Notes under the pieces: generated by a model
The model's database searches: none
The model's input: the letters and a program-made list of their open reading frames with translations, nothing else
Told to the model about the DNA's origin: nothing
Program-made: the position numbers and the translations under genes
Assembly (NCBI RefSeq): GCF_000092065.1
Contig: NC_009368.1
Coordinates: 186,001-250,000, forward strand
Source of the DNA: Ostreococcus lucimarinus CCE9901
Taxonomy: Eukaryota; Chlorophyta; Mamiellophyceae; Mamiellales; Bathycoccaceae
DNA: 64,000 nt
Reading direction: 5' to 3'
Shown: positions 18,715 through 27,044 of the stretch, in pieces
How the letters are laid out: every line of letters begins with the position of its first letter
Numbering within the stretch: the first letter of the stretch is position 1

Positions 18715-19596
18715 ATGCCGACGAGGTGCGGGCGATGAAACGGCGAGCGATGCGATGCGTTCGATCGGGCGCGACGTCGCGGCGCGCGCGCGGTCGCGCG
18801 CGCGACGGGAGGGGCGAACGCGGCGTGGGACGCGATGGCGAGCCCTAGCGATCGGTGTGCGGCGTGGACGCGCCCGGGCGAGCGGCGCGAACGCGCGCGG
18901 GCGCTCGCGCGCGCGCGGTTGGGCGTGCGGGATTGCGATGCGTCGTTTCGAGGCGCGCGCGGGCGGGCGTGCGGGGGAGACGCGCGCGTTCGACGCGCGC
19001 GTTCGGCGCGTTCGGAGGCTTTAGGGTTTTTAGGAGGACTCGACGCGGGACGCGTCGCGGAGCGCGCGGCGCGGTGGTTCGCGCGATGGCGCGAGAGCGA
19101 TGGAAAAACTTCGGAGAATCGTCGACTGACCGAGGACGTGTGTTTGTTTGCGCGCGCGATTAGGTTGCATAAGAACCGCAAGAAGCGCGGGCACGTGTCC
19201 GCGGGTCACGGCCGTATCGGTAAGCACCGCAAGCACCCGGCGGGTCGCGGTATGGCGGGTGGTCAACACCATCACAGAATTATGATGGATAAGTATCACC
19301 CGGGTTACTTCGGTAAGGTTGGTATGCGTCACTTCCACAAGCTCAAGAACCACTACCACTGCCCGACCATCAACATTGACAAGCTTTGGACGCTCGTCGG
19401 CGAGGAGAAGCGTGAGGAGTGCGCCAAGAACACGTCTCAAGCGCCGGTGATTGATCTCACTGATCACGGTATCTTCAAGCTTCTCGGTAAGGGTCAACTC
19501 CCGAGCCAACCGGTCGTGGTGAAGTGCCGTTACATTAGCAAACTCGCCGAAAAGAAGATCAAGGATGTCGGCGGCGCGTGCATTCTCACCGCGTAA
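18715..19596 (+). CDS. RPL27A: Cytosolic 60S ribosomal protein L27a (uL15)
   Basis: uL15 lies in the core of the large subunit. Exon 1 is only 11 nt (18715-18725: ATG CCG ACG AG). It is followed by a 438-nt intron with donor GTGCGG, branch ACTGAC and acceptor TAG, then exon 2 (19164-19596). The junction gives [20 protein letters not shown], the textbook N-terminus of this protein. The product is 147 residues, the usual length. [40 protein letters not shown] and the C-terminal [16 protein letters not shown] are all present. Exon 2 codons are less extreme in GC than those of neighbours, as expected for a highly expressed gene with codon preference. A longer frame upstream of exon 2 is intron sequence. 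Confidence 0.96.
19021..19029 (-). promoter_or_regulatory. Telo-box (AAACCCTAA) in the RPL27A first intron
   Basis: The exact plant telo-box AAACCCTAA reads on the minus strand here, inside the intron of RPL27A. Telo-boxes are frequent near the transcription start of plant ribosomal-protein genes. Related CCCTAAA and AAACCCTA motifs occur in the RPL5 intron (about 16906-16912) and upstream of the ARID gene (53451-53458). Function here is inferred only. Confidence 0.45.
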
Positions 19597-19759
19597 AGGG
19601 CGTCTCTCGAATTCGGGTTCGTCTTCTGGGTAGTCTGGGATTAGTACCGCGCGTTGTTATGAGTAACATTCATCTCACGCGTTCATCAACCTAACCACAT
19701 CCATCGAGCACGACTCCGCCCGCCTCACTCGTCGCCGCGCCGCGGAATATTCACTTCAA

Positions 19760-20356
19760 ATGTACCACGTCCTCATCGCCGCTTTCGCCACCTGCGTCGC
19801 GTGCGAGCTCTTCGAGACCGAGAAAATCTACGCCACCGATGATTACGCGATCGCCAAGCGTCGCATCGAGCTCGCGCGCGAGCGCATCGCCGTCGCCGAG
19901 GCTCAAGTTCGCGAAAAAGGCGAACGGAAGAGCGCGCGTTTGGAGCAAGCGCAAGTCGCGCTCGTGCACGCCGAGCAAAAGATGAAACAGATGTGCATGG
20001 CCACGGGACGGACGTTCATGATCGTTACGTTCATCGGCGCCACGGCGGTCAGATGGTACTACTCGTACGCCGAACAAAAGACTGGGTTGCGACTGCCGTT
20101 CGCCGCGCCGATGCGCTGGGCGCTCGGAACTGGCGAAGACGAACGCGATTTAAATCCCACCGCGGCGTATTTCATCGTGACGTATCTCTGGCGCGTGGTG
20201 TTCGGGGATGTGCTGGGGCGTAAGACGAGACAGATCGAGGCGTATTGGAGCACAAAGGACACGGAACGTTACATGGCCGCGCATCGACAAACCTTCAACT
20301 CGTTGACTCGCGACTCTACGATGGCGGTGGCGCCAAAGGTGAAGAAAATGCGATGA
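19760..20356 (+). CDS. TMCO1-like (DUF106/Oxa1-superfamily) ER membrane protein
   Basis: A 198-residue protein. A first membrane segment sits at the very N-terminus (YHVLIAAFATCVACELF), followed by a charged coiled coil of about 60 residues. A second membrane segment comes after that (RTFMIVTFIGATAVRWYYSY), then LPFAAPMRW and a third membrane segment (AAYFIVTYLWRVVFGDVLG). This order, TM, cytosolic coiled coil, TM, LPF motif, TM, is the layout of TMCO1, EMC3 and GET1, the eukaryotic Oxa1-superfamily insertases. Length is closest to TMCO1 (188 residues). TMCO1 works at the ER translocon in multipass protein insertion and calcium handling. Sequence identity is not strong to the eye, so family membership is likely and the exact subfamily less so. 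It is convergent with the CDPK. Confidence 0.6.
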   Translation: MYHVLIAAFATCVACELFETEKIYATDDYAIAKRRIELARERIAVAEAQVREKGERKSARLEQAQVALVHAEQKMKQMCMATGRTFMIVTFIGATAVRWYYSYAEQKTGLRLPFAAPMRWALGTGEDERDLNPTAAYFIVTYLWRVVFGDVLGRKTRQIEAYWSTKDTERYMAAHRQTFNSLTRDSTMAVAPKVKKMR

Positions 20357-20446
20357 TCACGAACGCGTGTGATAGATTAGTAGATAGTTTTGTAGCCAGT
20401 TGAGCGCTTATTATTACATACGGCTTGGGAAAGGGGGAACAAATTA

Positions 20447-22384
20447 TCAATCCTTGTCGAAGGAGGAGCTCACGGAGATTTCGCGTGAATCGTACTGGTC
20501 CAAATCGTCCGTGGGGTCGGCTTGAAGCAAGCTCGCGAATTCGTCCATGTCGATTTTACCGTTACCATCGATATCAGCCTCACGGATACACGCCTTGACG
20601 ATGGCGGCGCGAACTGAATCGTTTGATTCGCTTGACTCTTCGAAAATCAATTGCGCCACTTCCTCGGCGTCAATTTGACCGCTATTGTCCTTGTCGAGAA
20701 TGTTGAACGCACGCTCGACCCACTTGGGGTACTCACTCGTCTGTTCAATCTTTTCCCAATCCAACAGCGCGGCGATGAATTCGTTGACATCAATCAAACC
20801 GTCGCCAGACGTGTCCAACGAACCTAAGAGCTGCTTGCTCTCTCGCCCTGTGACGTCGTATCCAATCTCCCTCAACCCCACCTCGAGCTCGCCGAGCTCG
20901 ACCATGTTATCACCTGAAGTGTCCAACTTCGCGAACAATGCTTTCAAGGTCTCGATGTCCGCATCTCGGGCTTGGGACAACGTCTTGATGTCGTCTTCGT
21001 CCTCGCTCAAGAGTTCTCGGGCGATGAGCCTGAGCACCGAACGCTTGAGCAAACCTTGAGTGGCGAAACGCTGCAGTCGAGCGACGACTTGACCGTCCAA
21101 CGCGGAATCCTGCCCCTTTGCTGCCTTTGCCTTCCAACTCGCCGACGTCTGCGTGAGCCAGGGGTGAAGGAGCGCAGCGCGAGCTATCGGTCGGGCTTCA
21201 GGATCGCGATCGAGTAGTTTGCGCACAAAATCCTTCGCCTCGTCGCTCACTTGGGACCAGGGATCGGACTCGAGGTCAACTTCGTCCTCAAGAATAGCCC
21301 TAAACACTTCCTTGGCGTTCGGTCGAGCGTTGACTTTATCGATGAAAGGCAGACGCCCGCTCAAAAGTTGATAGGCGACGACGCCGGCGGACCACACATC
21401 GGCTTGACTGCCGTAGTTGCGTTCAATCACCTCGGGTGCCATGTAGCTCGGCGTTCCACATCGGCGCGCGAGCACTTCTCCTTTGGGGGGCAATTTACCC
21501 GCCAAACCGAAATCCGTGGCTTTGAGAGGCGAGTCGTCATCTTCGGTTTGGAACAAAAAGTTATCCGGTTTGATGTCGCGATAGATAATCCCCCGACTGT
21601 GGCATTGCACCGCCGTCCGCAGCACGCTCTTCACCAATTGCGCCGCCTTTTGCTCGCGATAATCATTAGAATCGTTCATAGAGATGCGATCGAGCAACTC
21701 TCCGCCCGAGCACAACTCCATGAGAAGATGTACGCACTCGTCGTCTTCAAACGCGTCGTAAAGGTACACCACGCTCAACGAAGCTCCGATGGTTTGCATC
21801 ACCTCCACCTCGTTCCTCAGCTTGCCGTGATAATACTGCACCGCCGCTTTCGATGCCGGCGCAGTCTTCCACGGCGCCTTCTTCAGCGTCTTCAACGCGA
21901 ACGCCTCCCCGGTTTTCTTGCTCGTCGCCTTGCGCACGACGCCGTACGACCCCGCCCCCAGCGGCTCCTCATCCAAGCTCGGCACGTCGTACAGCTCGTG
22001 CAGATCCCTACGAAACCCAAAATCTGGTTTTAACTCTTCATTCGTGAAATCATCGAACGGACTATCGATCGTATCCGCCACCTTCGGCGCCGGTCGTCTT
22101 CGCTCGCTCGGCGTCGCGCTCTTCTTCTTCTTCCCGCCCGCGCTCGCCTTCCCCTTCGACCCTTTATCGTCATTCTTCGCCAACCAATCGCTCAGAAACC
22201 CTCGTCGCACGACCTCTACCCCTCGTCGCGCGTCCGCGTCGCGTCGCGCGAGCCGCGTCGCCGCCGTCGACCGACCGCGCGCTTTATCTTCCCTTTTCCA
22301 ACTTCCACCCCTCGCGATCGCGCGCGCGACCGCCGACGCCCGCGTCGTCGTCGCGCACCGCGTCGTCGTCATCTCGCACGACAT
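20447..22384 (-). CDS. Calcium-dependent protein kinase (CDPK) with long N-terminal extension
   Basis: A 645-residue CDPK. The kinase domain covers about residues 140-415, with the Gly-loop GAGSYGVV, AFALKTLKK, the catalytic loop YRDIKPDNFLF, DFG (ATDFGLAG) and MAPEVI. A junction helix follows. Four EF-hand loops come next, near 487 (DTSGDNMVELGE), 523 (DTSGDGLIDVNE), 563 (DKDNSGQIDAEE) and 604 (DIDGNGKIDMDE), all with usable calcium ligands. The first 100 residues, rich in Arg, Ala and Thr with no acylation-type MGxxxS start, look like an organelle leader followed by a Lys-rich linker. Plastid location is therefore possible but unproven. The gene is divergent from FolD, with 124 bp between the two ATGs. 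Confidence 0.93.
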   Translation of the reverse strand: MSCEMTTTRCATTTRASAVARAIARGGSWKREDKARGRSTAATRLARRDADARRGVEVVRRGFLSDWLAKNDDKGSKGKASAGGKKKKSATPSERRRPAPKVADTIDSPFDDFTNEELKPDFGFRRDLHELYDVPSLDEEPLGAGSYGVVRKATSKKTGEAFALKTLKKAPWKTAPASKAAVQYYHGKLRNEVEVMQTIGASLSVVYLYDAFEDDECVHLLMELCSGGELLDRISMNDSNDYREQKAAQLVKSVLRTAVQCHSRGIIYRDIKPDNFLFQTEDDDSPLKATDFGLAGKLPPKGEVLARRCGTPSYMAPEVIERNYGSQADVWSAGVVAYQLLSGRLPFIDKVNARPNAKEVFRAILEDEVDLESDPWSQVSDEAKDFVRKLLDRDPEARPIARAALLHPWLTQTSASWKAKAAKGQDSALDGQVVARLQRFATQGLLKRSVLRLIARELLSEDEDDIKTLSQARDADIETLKALFAKLDTSGDNMVELGELEVGLREIGYDVTGRESKQLLGSLDTSGDGLIDVNEFIAALLDWEKIEQTSEYPKWVERAFNILDKDNSGQIDAEEVAQLIFEESSESNDSVRAAIVKACIREADIDGNGKIDMDEFASLLQADPTDDLDQYDSREISVSSSFDKD

Positions 22385-22508
22385 TCGCGGCCGTCCGAGC
22401 TCGCGCTTCGCCCGCCGCGCGTCGCGCTTTCGCGTTTTCGTCGATTTCGCGCGTCGTCCCGATCGCGCGGTCGGTCGACGTCATCACATCGCGTCGTCGC
22501 GCGCCGCC

Positions 22509-23411
22509 ATGGGCGCGTCGCACAGCGCCGAAGCGGCGATCATCGACGGTAAGACGATCGCGTCGACGATTCGCGCGGAGATCAAGGGCGAAGTCGACGC
22601 GCTGCGCGCGAAGCACGGTAAAGTTCCGGGACTCGCGGTGGTCATCGTGGGCGATCGCAAGGACTCGCAGACGTACGTCCGCATGAAGCGCAAGGCGTGC
22701 GAAGAGGCGGGCATCGAGAGCTTTCACGCCGAACTCCCGGCGAGCGCGAGCGAGGCGGAGGTGCTGGCGACGGTGCGGAAGTTTAACGCGGACGCGCGCG
22801 TGCACGGGATACTGGTGCAGCTGCCGCTGCCGAAAGGGATGAACGAGGAGCGCGTCCTGGCGGAGATATCGCTCGAGAAAGACGTCGACGGGTTTCATCC
22901 GGAGAATATCGGGAAGCTGGCGATGAAGGGACACGAACCGCTGTTTGCGCCGTGCACGCCGAAGGGGTGCGTGGAGCTGCTGAAGCGAAACGGGACGGTG
23001 TTATCCGGAAAGAACGCCGTCGTCGTCGGACGATCAAACATCGTCGGCATGCCGGCGGCGATGCTTTTGATGAAGGAAGATTGTACCGTAACCGTGGTGC
23101 ACTCTAAGACGCGGGATCCGAAGAGAATCTGCCGCGAAGCCGACGTCATCGTCGCGGCGTGCGGGAGCGCGGAGATGGTGAAGAAGGATTGGGTGAAGAA
23201 GGGCGCCGTCATCATCGACGTCGGTACGAACAGCGTGGACGATAAGACCAAAAAGGCTGGCTATCGCTTGGTCGGCGACGTCGACTTTGCCGAGGTTAAG
23301 AAGGTGGCGAGCGCCATCACGCCCGTGCCGGGCGGCGTCGGTCCCATGACCATCGCGATGCTTCTCTCCAACTGCCTGGATTCTGGCAAGCGAGCCATCG
23401 CCAAGGCGTAA
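22509..23411 (+). CDS. FOLD: Methylenetetrahydrofolate dehydrogenase/cyclohydrolase
   Basis: This bifunctional enzyme interconverts 5,10-methylene-, methenyl- and 10-formyl-THF using NADP. The 300-residue length is typical. Signatures are present: VGDRKDSQTYVRMKRKACEE, with the catalytic Tyr-x3-Lys; GILVQLPLPKGM; KDVDGFHPENIGKL; VVVGRSNIVGMPAAMLLM, the dinucleotide site; and the terminal ITPVPGGVGPMTIAMLLSNC. The ATG at 22509 (MGASHSAEAAII) starts right at the family N-terminus. The frame upstream is open but contains no conserved sequence. No transit peptide is evident, so it is probably cytosolic. A glycine at position 2 followed by Ser/Ala could allow N-myristoylation, which is speculative. 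Confidence 0.95.
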   Translation: MGASHSAEAAIIDGKTIASTIRAEIKGEVDALRAKHGKVPGLAVVIVGDRKDSQTYVRMKRKACEEAGIESFHAELPASASEAEVLATVRKFNADARVHGILVQLPLPKGMNEERVLAEISLEKDVDGFHPENIGKLAMKGHEPLFAPCTPKGCVELLKRNGTVLSGKNAVVVGRSNIVGMPAAMLLMKEDCTVTVVHSKTRDPKRICREADVIVAACGSAEMVKKDWVKKGAVIIDVGTNSVDDKTKKAGYRLVGDVDFAEVKKVASAITPVPGGVGPMTIAMLLSNCLDSGKRAIAKA

Positions 23412-23549
23412 TCTCATCTTTCGCTCGTCCATGGGTCCTCTATTTTTAATACGTATCGTCGTTGAATTCATTCTTCACTCTCGTTCGTCCCCGCGTCCCG
23501 AAGTTCAAACGCCGACCAGCTGTCGCCAGTCATCGCCGCGCCCTTCGCC

Positions 23550-25928
23550 ATGCGGGGCGCGCCCCCGCCCCTGTACCCGTGGCAGGCCGAAGCGATAAAC
23601 CTCGTCGCCGCGTCGCGTCGCTCGCTGTGCTACACGGCGCCCACGGGCGGCGGTAAAAGTCGCGTCGCCGATGAGTTGTTACGACTGTCCCTGACAAACT
23701 TTCCCGCGGCGAAAGCGCTCGTCGTGCTGCCGTACGTCGCGCTCGTGCGGGAAAAAGTGGCGTCGTTGGAGTCGTTGTTACGCCCGCTCGGGATCAAGGT
23801 GAGGGGCTACGCCGGGGTGGAGTGCGAGGGGGCGCCGTTGGGGAGCTCGAGAGAGCGCTGCGCGGTGACGACGATTGAAAAGGCGTCGTCGTGCGTCAAT
23901 AGACTGTTCGAAACGGGCGAGATATCGCTGCTCAGCGTCGTGGTGGTGGATGAGCTGCACATGGTCAGCGAAGACGAACGTGGGTGCGCGCTGGAGGGGA
24001 TGTTGGCGAAGATACGACACGGAGTGAAGTCGGGAAAGGTGTCGAGCGACGGCCCGCAAATCGTGTGCATGAGCGCGACGGTGGGAAAGTCATCGATGGA
24101 ACGCTTAGCGAGGTGGTTAGACGCGGAGATTTACGTCAGTCATCATCGGCCGGTGGAGTTGAAAGAGTACGTGGTGTGCGTGGGTGGGGTGTATGCGAAG
24201 GAGAATCGAGGTGAGGCGGGCTGGGAGCTGACGCGCGTGGCCGATTCGCCGTCGCGAGTGGAGTTGGAGATCGTCGCCGAACTGGTTGGTCAAGTGTTCG
24301 TCAACGCGCACAGCTCGTTGGTATTTTGCTCGAGCAAGAGTCAGTGTTCAGTTTATGCGACGAAATTGGCGAGCTTGCTTCCGGTGAATCCGAACACGGC
24401 GCACCTGCGAGAAGAGTGCGTGGCGAGACTCTACGAAGCTGCGGAGGGCGAGCCCGACCAAGCGCTAGTAGCGTGTGTTCGCTCCGGTCTCGCGTGGCAT
24501 CACGCCGGATTAACGACGGCAGAGAAGAGAGTAATCGAAGAGGGCTTTCGAGCTGGTGCGATTTTAGCGCTCACATGCACGACGACTCTTGCTGCGGGCG
24601 TCAACTTGCCCGCTCGCCGTTGCGTCATCCTTCGCGGCTTCATCGCCGGTTTACCGACGCCTTCGATGGCTCAGTACAAACAAATGGCTGGTCGAGCTGG
24701 AAGAAAAGGGCAAAGCGATTTCGGTGAATCTTTCCTAGTCACGACGAAACAAGAGGCCGTGGATTGGGCGCGAAATCTAGTACTCGGCGAGCTACCGGCT
24801 TTGGAGTCGCGTCTGTTTCCTCCTGCAATCAAGCGCCATGACATGCCCGTGACGCCAGAACAACGACGGTTTTATCTCGAATCCATCGCGTGTGGAGTAC
24901 TCAAGACAAAGGAAGACGCCGGTGAGCTGGCTTGTCGCACGTTTGCTTGGACATCTGGACGCGATAACGCGTCAATTCTCGCCCGTCAAAGCCGAGCGTT
25001 GAAGGAAATTTACGAAAAAGGGCTGGTTGTCGCGCGCTCCGGCGCGCATTGCGCTGAGTGGTGCTCTACTCCAGAGGGATTCGCGTTCTACAAGTGTACT
25101 TTACCGATAGCACACGCTAAGACGCTGCGGAAAGAGTTGTCTTTCGCGCTTACGAATGGATTGAATCTTTCGACGAAGACGCACTTGCTATTCTTTTGCG
25201 TGTCGAACGAAACCAACGTCTTCGCAGCAAACTTGAATTGGCACGCGTGGAGCGATTGGATGAGTCGATACGACAGTATTCATGAACTTGGGGAGAAACA
25301 TTTGAATGTCACCCGACAGTACGCAGAAAGAGCGCAGCATCGACAAGGGATATCAGACCAAGCCAAGGCGACTCGGTCGCGCCATGAGCGTCTCGCTGCG
25401 GCGTTGCTGTTGAGCGACGTGTTGGCGAGCGACGACACCACCGTCGACATTGCGCGCAAATGGTCAACGTTATCGAACAATCCCGTCAACCGTGGGATGA
25501 TTCAATCTCTTCAAAACAGCGCGGCGACGACGGCGGGCATGGCGAGCGTGCTGTGCGAACAGTGCGGCTGGCACGCGCTCGCAGGTCTTTTGCAAAACGT
25601 TAGCGAAGAGTTGCAAGCTGGCGCGCGACGAGAGCTATTACCGCTGATGCGTCTCGAAGGCATGACCGGCGCAAGAGCACGAGCTCTACATAACGCCGGA
25701 CTAACGACGCCTGCGAAAATCGCGGCACTTCAGAGCGATAAGTTTGACAAGCTGCAAGATGCTTGCCTGCGTTCGCTGACGCGATCGAGAAACGGCGGCT
25801 TGGATCAAGCCATGCGTACCACGGCGTGGAGAATCGCAAGCGCTCTCGTGCAATCGGCTCGTGAAGCGACAATCGAGGAGGCGAAACGGGCGTTGGAAGA
25901 CGATTCTAACGCTGAATGGTTAAATTAA
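23550..25928 (+). CDS. HELQ: HELQ/POLQ-type superfamily 2 DNA helicase
   Basis: A 792-residue 3'-5' DNA helicase implicated in replication-fork and crosslink repair. Walker A is CYTAPTGGGKS (residues 29-39). Then come ALVVLPYVALVREKVASLE, TTIEKASSCVNRL, the DELH box (VVVDELHMVSEDERG), CMSATVGK, LTCTTTLAAGVNLPARRCVI and motif VI QYKQMAGRAGRKG. The C-terminal part has a helix-hairpin-helix segment (LLPLMRLEGMTGARARALHN), as in HELQ and the helicase half of POLQ. No polymerase domain follows, because the next gene is convergent 58 bp downstream. HELQ is therefore preferred over POLQ/TEBICHI. The long disordered N-terminus of animal HELQ is missing. Confidence 0.9.
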   Translation: MRGAPPPLYPWQAEAINLVAASRRSLCYTAPTGGGKSRVADELLRLSLTNFPAAKALVVLPYVALVREKVASLESLLRPLGIKVRGYAGVECEGAPLGSSRERCAVTTIEKASSCVNRLFETGEISLLSVVVVDELHMVSEDERGCALEGMLAKIRHGVKSGKVSSDGPQIVCMSATVGKSSMERLARWLDAEIYVSHHRPVELKEYVVCVGGVYAKENRGEAGWELTRVADSPSRVELEIVAELVGQVFVNAHSSLVFCSSKSQCSVYATKLASLLPVNPNTAHLREECVARLYEAAEGEPDQALVACVRSGLAWHHAGLTTAEKRVIEEGFRAGAILALTCTTTLAAGVNLPARRCVILRGFIAGLPTPSMAQYKQMAGRAGRKGQSDFGESFLVTTKQEAVDWARNLVLGELPALESRLFPPAIKRHDMPVTPEQRRFYLESIACGVLKTKEDAGELACRTFAWTSGRDNASILARQSRALKEIYEKGLVVARSGAHCAEWCSTPEGFAFYKCTLPIAHAKTLRKELSFALTNGLNLSTKTHLLFFCVSNETNVFAANLNWHAWSDWMSRYDSIHELGEKHLNVTRQYAERAQHRQGISDQAKATRSRHERLAAALLLSDVLASDDTTVDIARKWSTLSNNPVNRGMIQSLQNSAATTAGMASVLCEQCGWHALAGLLQNVSEELQAGARRELLPLMRLEGMTGARARALHNAGLTTPAKIAALQSDKFDKLQDACLRSLTRSRNGGLDQAMRTTAWRIASALVQSAREATIEEAKRALEDDSNAEWLN

Positions 25929-25986
25929 AACCAGGCTAGTAGGCATAGGTAGAATTAGACGTAGAGAATAATAGGCAGCGGCGCGA

Positions 25987-26940
25987 TTACTGAAACGGCA
26001 AAGAGATGCCGAGCCCCTCGTTACCCGGAGCACGGTACTTCTTCTTGTTCGGAGTCGTCAATCTAAAGCTCTTGATCGTCTCGTCGAACCCACGGGCGAG
26101 CTCGTCCCAGTAAATCTCGGGGGCGCTCGAACTCAGCGTGTACAAGTACCCATCCCGCTCAACCGTCACGCCGTAACTGTGTCGAAACGTCGTCGCCTCC
26201 GGCTCGCGCAAATTCGGTGAGCCTTGCGATATGTACTCGTAGTAATAATACGGCACATCATCGATGACGTTGATGATCGCGTTATCCACCTCGGCCAGAC
26301 TCACGCGCTGTCCGCTCGCCACCCGTCCCGTGGCTTTATCCGCCAGAACCGCGTTCGCCACCTGCTTCGCCGTCCACTCCTTCACGGCTTTCGATTCAAG
26401 CGCTGGGGGCGTGTTGCTCACCGTCACCACCGTCGTCAACGGTCCTTTAAAACTCAACAACTCGTACACGATGCGTTGCCGAGCGTTCGGCGACATCGGC
26501 TCCGCGCTCGAGTACGTATCCCGCTCTCGGCTCACCGCCCAACTGATCGGCTTCCCGCTCTCCGCTTCCACCGCGTACGTGAACTCATACGCCAAACTCT
26601 CGCTCACCACGCGCTTCTTCTCGAGTTCGCGAACCTTCGACGCCGTCGGCGGCGCCGCCGCTTCGATCGCCGCCGCGCCGTCGATCGCCGCGTCGTCCTC
26701 CTCCGCGCGCGCGCCCGGCGCCGAAACGACGCTCGCGACGCTCGCGAGCGAGAGCACGTGCACGAACGCCCGGCGCGAGGGCGCGTTCGCGCGCGCGGTG
26801 TCGTCGCGCGCGTCGTCCCCGACGACGGCTCGACAGGATAGGCCGACGCTCTGGCGCCGCGCGACGGCGCGCGCGGGACGCCTGCGAGCGTCCAAGGACG
26901 CGAAAACGCGCGCGAGCGATGCGCGAGACATCGCAAGCAT
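25987..26940 (-). CDS. PsbP-domain thylakoid lumen protein
   Basis: A 317-residue precursor with a bipartite targeting signal. An Arg/Ala-rich stroma-targeting part is followed by a twin-arginine lumen signal, SRRAFVHVLSLASVASVVSA, ending at PGARA before the acidic mature start. That implies Tat-dependent export into the thylakoid lumen. The mature region, from about residue 110, has the PsbP/PPD fold pattern: YEFTYAVEA, RIVYELLSFKGPLTTVVTVS, a Tyr-rich strand (VPYYYYEYIS), then RHSYGVTVERDGYLYTLSSS and YWDELARGFDETIKSFRL. It belongs to the PsbP-domain (PPD) family that assists photosystem assembly. Which member it is, or whether it is the oxygen-evolving-complex PsbP itself, I cannot say; the 23-kDa PsbP is less likely. 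Confidence 0.82.
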   Translation of the reverse strand: MLAMSRASLARVFASLDARRRPARAVARRQSVGLSCRAVVGDDARDDTARANAPSRRAFVHVLSLASVASVVSAPGARAEEDDAAIDGAAAIEAAAPPTASKVRELEKKRVVSESLAYEFTYAVEAESGKPISWAVSRERDTYSSAEPMSPNARQRIVYELLSFKGPLTTVVTVSNTPPALESKAVKEWTAKQVANAVLADKATGRVASGQRVSLAEVDNAIINVIDDVPYYYYEYISQGSPNLREPEATTFRHSYGVTVERDGYLYTLSSSAPEIYWDELARGFDETIKSFRLTTPNKKKYRAPGNEGLGISLPFQ

Positions 26941-27044
26941 GTGTGCGGGCGAGGCGGGGGGCGTCGGGAAGTGCGGCGGTTTCGCGGCGGCGACGGCGCG
27001 GCGACGAATTCGCGCTGTGCTTTCGCGCTGCTAATCATAACGTT

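Noticed and set aside
18138-19163. Plus-strand frames between bL9 and RPL27A exon 2, including a long upstream extension of RPL27A
   Set aside because: They cover the bL9 first exon, the promoter and the RPL27A intron. The 11-nt first exon gives the exact family N-terminus.
20447-22384. CDPK as a kinase-EF-hand fusion of novel type
   Set aside because: Kinase plus four EF-hands is the normal CDPK layout; only the N-terminal extension is unusual.
23550-25928. POLQ rather than HELQ
   Set aside because: No DNA polymerase domain follows; the stop at 25928 is 58 bp from a convergent gene.
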